Source of the DNA: Variovorax sp. EL159
GTDB lineage: Bacteria; Pseudomonadota; Gammaproteobacteria; Burkholderiales; Burkholderiaceae_C
DNA: 64,000 bases
Assembly: GCF_900100965.1 (NCBI RefSeq)
Contig: NZ_FMUJ01000010.1
Location: 62,001 to 126,000 of the forward strand
Direction: 5' to 3'
Shown here in pieces: positions 59,735-64,000 of this stretch (position 1 is the stretch's first letter; the number at the start of each line of letters is the position of its first letter). Both the position numbers and the translations under genes were made by a program. The notes beneath the pieces were generated by a model that saw only the letters and a program-made list of their open reading frames with translations, was not told where the DNA came from and did not search any database.

Positions 59735-60784
59735 TCAGCGCGGCGAAAGGAGCTCTTGAGCCTTGAACAGCTCCGCATCGTTTTCGATGATGCCACCGCT
59801 TCCCGAGAAACGCGCATCTGTGCGCACGGCGCGATGAAAGCGGGTGCGCAAAAAACGTGCATTGCGCAGATCCGCATTCTGAAGTCCGGCATAAGAAAAA
59901 TCGGCATCCTGCAGGTCCGCGTCGCGAAAGCTGGCCCCCCTGGCCTGCGCGCGATGGAACACGCTCAACGGCAGGCGCGAGCGGCTGAAATCGGTACCTT
60001 CGAGTTTGGCGTCGGCCCAGATCGACTGGTCGAAGATGGCATCGGTGCAATTCGCTTCACGCAGATCGGCCTCCGGGAACATCGTCTGCGCGGCATCCGC
60101 TGCGCTGAAATTCGCCTTGGTCAGCGTGGCGCCCTTGAAGTTGCTCTGGGTCAGCACGGCGCCGCTGAAATCGACACCGGCCATGGTGCTGTCGGTGAAC
60201 TGGCAGCGCAGGAAGGCGGTGTGCGGCAAGCGCTGCCCTTCGAGATTGCACTCCATCAAGATCGAACCATCGCATTGGGCCTGGGCGAACTCCACCGTGC
60301 GCAGATCCATGCGAAAGAACATCAGGTGCAGCAGCTTCGCCCCGCGGCAATCGAGCTGGTCGACCCGTGATTCGGTGATGACGATCTGATCGCAGATGCT
60401 GGGCTTCAACACCGCATGTCCGAGCTCGCATCGGACAAAAGCCACGCGCTCCATTTGCGCTTTCTCTAAATCCGCGTGAGCCAGTGAAGATTCGAAGAAG
60501 TTGGCGTCCTGCATGAACGCGCGGCCGAGTTGCGCGGCTTCCAATCGACACCGAAACACGCGCACGCCTTTCAAGCTGGCCGCCGACAGGTCGGCTTGAT
60601 CGAAGTTGCATTGCGCCAGCGAGCTATCGTCGAGGCAGGCGCCGCGCAGATTCGTCCGGCTCAAGTCGACGTGCTCCATCTGCGCCCCCGACAAGTCGAT
60701 GCCGCTGAGGTCCTGACCCGCGAGACTCGCCTTGACCACCGGTTCGCCATGCCGAATCTTGTCCAGAAGTTCTTCGACTGTCAT
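59735..60784 (-). CDS. Pentapeptide-repeat protein
   Basis: A 349-residue protein consisting almost wholly of pentapeptide repeats of the A(D/N)LxX type from about residue 20 to 330 (AGQDLSGIDLSGAQMEHVDLSRTNLRG... DADLQDADFSYAGLQNADLRNARF). It is predicted to form a long right-handed quadrilateral beta-helix. No signal or catalytic motif. Its ATG overlaps the preceding gene's stop (ATGA), and that gene carries the same repeats, so the two products probably work together. The role in the T6SS module is unknown. Confidence 0.85.
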   Translation of the reverse strand: MTVEELLDKIRHGEPVVKASLAGQDLSGIDLSGAQMEHVDLSRTNLRGACLDDSSLAQCNFDQADLSAASLKGVRVFRCRLEAAQLGRAFMQDANFFESSLAHADLEKAQMERVAFVRCELGHAVLKPSICDQIVITESRVDQLDCRGAKLLHLMFFRMDLRTVEFAQAQCDGSILMECNLEGQRLPHTAFLRCQFTDSTMAGVDFSGAVLTQSNFKGATLTKANFSAADAAQTMFPEADLREANCTDAIFDQSIWADAKLEGTDFSRSRLPLSVFHRAQARGASFRDADLQDADFSYAGLQNADLRNARFLRTRFHRAVRTDARFSGSGGIIENDAELFKAQELLSPR

Positions 60785-63492
60785 CGAACCGGCTCAGTCC
60801 TTCTTGCAGGCAAGGTCTTGGCTCCTTGGGTGTAGGCGTCGATAAAGGTGGTCGAGCCGTCGATGGCGGCCTGCGACACGTCGGCGCGAAACAGATTGGC
60901 GTCCTGCAGGCTGGCAAAGCGCAGGTCGGCCTTGGAAAGATTGGCATCGATGAGGTTCGCACCGCGCAACGAGGCTTCGCGCAAGTCCGCGCGAATGAAC
61001 AGGCTCTCGCCGGCATGCAACCCTTCCAGCCGCGCGCGCCGCAGGTCGCACTCGGAGAAGTCGCAGCCGTCAAGGCGTGCCTTCGCGAGGTCGACGCCGA
61101 CCAATATGGCGCCGCGCAGGCCACACTGCCTGAGCGAAGCAGCGCAGAACACGGCCTGCACCAGGCTGCAGCCATGGACGAAGGAACAGGTCACGAGGCT
61201 GGCCTCGGTGAAGTCGACTCCCTCCTGCGCATCGACGGTGACGAAAGCGCAGGCGTTCAGCGCGGCGCGTACGAAAGATGCTCCCTTGAAGCTGCACTCG
61301 ATCCAGCTCACCTGCTTGAACGCGGCGTTGTCGAAAGCCATGTCTTTCAGCGCCAGCTTGAGCAACGCCATTTCCTCCCAGTGCGAGCCGCGCGCATCGC
61401 AACGCACCCATTCGCTTTCGAACAGATCGGCTTGCTTGAATGCGGTCTTCGCCAGCACGCAGGAACGAAAAATGGTCTTGTTGCAACGCGTCTGCACGAA
61501 GCTCGCACCCGTGAAGTTCGCGCCTTCGCAATGCGCGCCACCCAGGTTGGCCTCGTCCAGCCTCGCATCGGTGAGTGACGCCCGGACAAGCCGCGTCCGC
61601 GCAAGCACCGCGCGCGTGAAGTTGCAGCCATCGAGCCGCGCATCGCTGAAGTCGACGTCTTCGAGGTTCGCTTCCGTGAAGTCGGCACCGCGCAGGTCCA
61701 GCCCCGAGAGGTTGGCGCCGGCGAAGCTCATGCCTGCGAAGCGACGCTCGCCGCTGGCTGCGGCCTCGAGACGCCGACGCAGCCGCCTGGAGCGCAGGCT
61801 GCTGGCCGGCGGCGCAGGCTCGAGCAGGTGTGCGCCGTAGAGGTGCCCCATGCGCGCGCTGCGCCCGGCCTGCTCGCGCAGCCGCGCGCTTTCGGCGGCC
61901 TCGTCGGGCGTGAGGGGTGTTCGGCGCTCACGCGCCGCGTCTTCCTCGAGGCGCACGAGGTCGTGCAGCAGGCGGTCCGGGTCAAATCGGCGCTGCACAG
62001 GCTTGCCGGTCTGCGATGCCACCTCGGTCATGGCCTTGTCGATGCTCGCCTTGATCTCGTCGGACAGCTTGCGCGGATCCATCTGCGACAGCGGCGGGAT
62101 ATCGATATCGGGGTGAATGGCCGCGGGCATCCCGTGTGCGACGACCTGAGCCCGGTCCTCGGCGCCGCGGGCAAGGGCCGCCTTGCGCATCTGCTCGAGG
62201 GCTTGATCGGCCTTCTCGGCGAAGTCGGGCAGATCGTCCATGGAGGCAGGCGGCTGCAAATCCGGTTCGGACAGGGGCGGCAGATACTGCGCCGGGTCCA
62301 GCCCCTGCTCCAGCAGACGGGCGTGCAGGCGTTCGCGCTCGCGCTGCCGGCCTGCGCGCAGATTGCGCACCAGCGGAAGCGAGGCGATATCGGGCACCTG
62401 GTCGCCCGCCCACGGCCCCATGACCGCCTTGGGGACCAAGTCGCTGTCGCGCAGGACCAGCACCGCCTTGGCTGGATCGATGCGCTGCTGCAGCACCTGC
62501 TGGTAGTGGGCGAGCGGCCGCGGCTGCCCGCGCAACTCGAGCGCGGGCATGATGTGCTTGACGTCGGCCGCGTCATCCTCTGCGATGGGTGATGCACCGT
62601 GCCAGACCAGGATGACGCGCTCGGCGTGTGGGAAAAACCAGGCTGTGCTCAAGCTCAGCGAAATTTCCGACAGCGCGCCACCGTCTTTCTGAAAGCTGGC
62701 GAAGCAGCGCGCCTGCCAATCGGGCAGCTGGCCGCGCATCACCGGCTGCCGAGGGTGCATGTTCCACAGTTCGTAGGCGGCGCCCGGCGGCAACTCGCGC
62801 TGGCCGGGCAGGCGCTGGTCGGCAGGCGCAGCGTTGAAGTAGCGCCAGTCCATGTCATCGGCGAAACCCGGGTACTCGTGCTGCAGCCACTGCTGGTCGT
62901 AGGCGCGCCCCATCAGTGCGAGCCGCTGCGGCCGATCGGGTGGCACGGCGCCGAAACCCGCAGGCACGATGCGCCGCCCGGGTGCGTCCTGACGCGCGCC
63001 GGGCAACTCGACATTGGGAACCCGGCGCGTATGCACGCCGTTGATCGTTTCATCGAAGCTGCCGATGCCTTCGGGGTTTTCGGACTCGCCCGGGCCGCCA
63101 TAGGCATGTGCCCAATCCAGCCTCAGGCGCTCGAAAGGCTGGGGATGCGTCGCGCGGCCGCCAAGCCAATAGCGATCACCACTCACCAGCAACGACTTGG
63201 CCTTGCCATGGAAGACGGCCTGGGCCGCGCACAGTGTCTTGTCGTCCTGATGCGCCGTGTACGCATAGCCGCTGACCAACCACTCCGGCTCGATCTTGGG
63301 CACACCCATGTCCAGCACGTTGCCGGGCCCGATCTCGTCGGCCGCCAGCTTCCAGAGATCCTGGTCAGGCATCAGCAAGGGCTCGGGCGCCAGGCTGGCC
63401 ATCGCGAAGACCGAGACGCCCAGGTGGTCTTGCCGTTGCCTTCGGAAGGGCCGCGTGAGGATGCTCAGGCGAAAAGGCTTGATGGTCTTCAT
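60781..63492 (-). CDS. DUF2169-pentapeptide-repeat fusion protein of a T6SS accessory module
   Basis: A 903-residue protein. Residues about 1-330 form a DUF2169 domain (WLVSGYAYTAHQDDKTLCAAQAVFHGKAKSLLVSGDRYW, RLRLDWAHAYGGPGESENPEGIG, ERVILVWHG). A helical, charged linker with two coiled segments (about 390-580) follows. Pentapeptide repeats fill about 584-880. DUF2169 proteins accompany VgrG and PAAR-like genes and are thought to help load effectors. The fusion to a pentapeptide beta-helix and the overlap with a second pentapeptide gene are notable. Confidence 0.85.
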   Translation of the reverse strand: MKTIKPFRLSILTRPFRRQRQDHLGVSVFAMASLAPEPLLMPDQDLWKLAADEIGPGNVLDMGVPKIEPEWLVSGYAYTAHQDDKTLCAAQAVFHGKAKSLLVSGDRYWLGGRATHPQPFERLRLDWAHAYGGPGESENPEGIGSFDETINGVHTRRVPNVELPGARQDAPGRRIVPAGFGAVPPDRPQRLALMGRAYDQQWLQHEYPGFADDMDWRYFNAAPADQRLPGQRELPPGAAYELWNMHPRQPVMRGQLPDWQARCFASFQKDGGALSEISLSLSTAWFFPHAERVILVWHGASPIAEDDAADVKHIMPALELRGQPRPLAHYQQVLQQRIDPAKAVLVLRDSDLVPKAVMGPWAGDQVPDIASLPLVRNLRAGRQRERERLHARLLEQGLDPAQYLPPLSEPDLQPPASMDDLPDFAEKADQALEQMRKAALARGAEDRAQVVAHGMPAAIHPDIDIPPLSQMDPRKLSDEIKASIDKAMTEVASQTGKPVQRRFDPDRLLHDLVRLEEDAARERRTPLTPDEAAESARLREQAGRSARMGHLYGAHLLEPAPPASSLRSRRLRRRLEAAASGERRFAGMSFAGANLSGLDLRGADFTEANLEDVDFSDARLDGCNFTRAVLARTRLVRASLTDARLDEANLGGAHCEGANFTGASFVQTRCNKTIFRSCVLAKTAFKQADLFESEWVRCDARGSHWEEMALLKLALKDMAFDNAAFKQVSWIECSFKGASFVRAALNACAFVTVDAQEGVDFTEASLVTCSFVHGCSLVQAVFCAASLRQCGLRGAILVGVDLAKARLDGCDFSECDLRRARLEGLHAGESLFIRADLREASLRGANLIDANLSKADLRFASLQDANLFRADVSQAAIDGSTTFIDAYTQGAKTLPARRTEPVR

Positions 63493-63510
63493 CGGGGCAG
63501 CGCACCTGCT

Positions 63511-63951
63511 TCAGCGCATCGGCTGGTCGATGGCGATCTCGCGTGAGACCGGATCAAAGCGCAGCTTCACGGAACGCCCTGGTGCGAAGTCGGCGAGCTT
63601 CACCGGACTGATCGGAGCGTCCAGTTCAGTCTCGTAGGCGGGCAACCCGCCCTCGGGCTGTACCCGGAGCTTGAGCCGCACCATGACATAGATGAACTCG
63701 ACGCGCATGCCGGTGTCATGGCTGTCGAGCACCGTCGCCACCGCCGCCTGCCCGGTGCGAAGCACGCGCTCGGCGCGGTCCGAGCCCATCACACGGCGGT
63801 TGACCTCGCTCTGCATATGCAATATGCGGAACACATAGCGCTTAGCCAGCGCGGTCAGCCCGGACCACAGCAGCAGGACGACTGCGATCGGAACAATGAG
63901 AAGCCAGTGTTCAGCGAACCACCCAACGAAAAGATCCGACATCTGAGCCAT
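63511..63951 (-). CDS. Small membrane-anchored protein of unknown function
   Basis: A 146-residue protein with one N-terminal membrane helix (LLIVPIAVVLLLWSGLTALA, about 17-36). The soluble part contains RAERVLRTGQAAVATVLDSHDTGMRVEFIYVMVRLKLRVQPEG and LADFAPGRSVKLRFDPVSREIAIDQ, resembling a small beta-barrel found in other bacterial membrane proteins. It is in the T6SS accessory operon, 18 bp before the DUF2169 gene. ATG at 63951 overlaps the previous stop; an ATG at 63939 is also possible. Confidence 0.6.
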   Translation of the reverse strand: MAQMSDLFVGWFAEHWLLIVPIAVVLLLWSGLTALAKRYVFRILHMQSEVNRRVMGSDRAERVLRTGQAAVATVLDSHDTGMRVEFIYVMVRLKLRVQPEGGLPAYETELDAPISPVKLADFAPGRSVKLRFDPVSREIAIDQPMR

Positions 63952-64000
63952 CAGAGGTACACGGTGATCCCACGGGGATTCACCTTCACTTGAGACATTT
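63951..64000 (-). CDS. C-terminal end of the next operon gene (partial)
   Basis: On the minus strand the last bases read as the end of a gene terminating VKVNPRGITVYL followed by TGA, which overlaps the start of the membrane-protein gene (TGATG). An ATG at 63998 is in frame, but such a short gene is unlikely; most of this gene lies right of the window. No identity can be given. Confidence 0.4.
   Translation of the reverse strand, partial: MSQVKVNPRGITVYL

Noticed and set aside
1..64000. tRNA, rRNA, insertion sequences or prophage genes
   Set aside because: No cloverleaf-like segments, rRNA stretches, transposase or integrase motifs were recognised while reading the intergenic regions and proteins. 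A dedicated search was not possible.

Overview
The window is GC-rich, densely coded bacterial chromosome. Gene content points to a betaproteobacterium of the Comamonadaceae, most like Variovorax: Bug/TctC-type binding proteins, an hpa aromatic-degradation cluster, glcDEF, a TorF-type porin next to glnK-amtB, and a T6SS with kinase/phosphatase/FHA control. The genus is inferred from gene content only. I see no rRNA, tRNA, CRISPR array, transposase or prophage gene.

Layout. (1) 1-12277, plus strand: a catabolic run for homoprotocatechuate (3,4-dihydroxyphenylacetate) meta-cleavage (hpaG1, hpaG2, hpaE, a Bug protein, a LigA/LigB-type ring-cleavage dioxygenase, hpaF, hpaH, hpaI). It continues into a less understood set: SnoaL-like lipoprotein, IlvD/Edd dehydratase, second Bug protein, class II aldolase and ketopantoate-reductase-like enzyme. 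Most junctions overlap or are short, so this may be one or two long transcripts. (2) 12329-19990: housekeeping and transport genes, including two EamA transporters, a LysR regulator, alanine racemase, an LplT-type transporter and glutathione peroxidase. (3) 19953-33721: a surface-adhesion region. A 2496-residue trimeric autotransporter is followed, 20 bp and then 3 bp apart, by a BamE/OmpA-type lipoprotein (TpgA-like) and a receiver-like protein without its phospho-acceptor. Divergent from it is a response regulator, LysM/FecR protein and CHASE2 histidine kinase operon. (4) 33744-40527: a small exported protein, glcFED with a LysR gene, a long imperfect inverted repeat, and an SMP-30/gluconolactonase gene. 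(5) 40568-45243: a nitrogen-control operon (porin, glnK, amtB) behind a near-consensus sigma-54 promoter, then comM. (6) 45265 to the right edge: a T6SS locus. tssJKLM, tagF and ppkA are on the minus strand; a TssQ-like lipoprotein, tagH and pppA are on the plus strand. A minus-strand accessory module follows: PAAR-like DUF4150, DUF3540, pentapeptide protein, DUF2169-pentapeptide fusion and a small membrane protein, continuing past the edge. Sheath, tube, baseplate, VgrG and ClpV genes are not in the window.

How the parts work together: the hpa enzymes would take homoprotocatechuate to pyruvate and succinate semialdehyde. The histidine kinase operon is well placed to control the adhesin operon. 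The nitrogen operon pairs ammonium uptake with an outer-membrane channel under RpoN. The T6SS block supplies the membrane complex, one baseplate protein and a full post-translational switch, and the DUF2169/pentapeptide module looks like effector-loading machinery.

Limits: products were assigned by reading motifs and gene order, with no database search. Starts were chosen from ribosome-binding sites, signal peptides and overlaps, and some remain uncertain.
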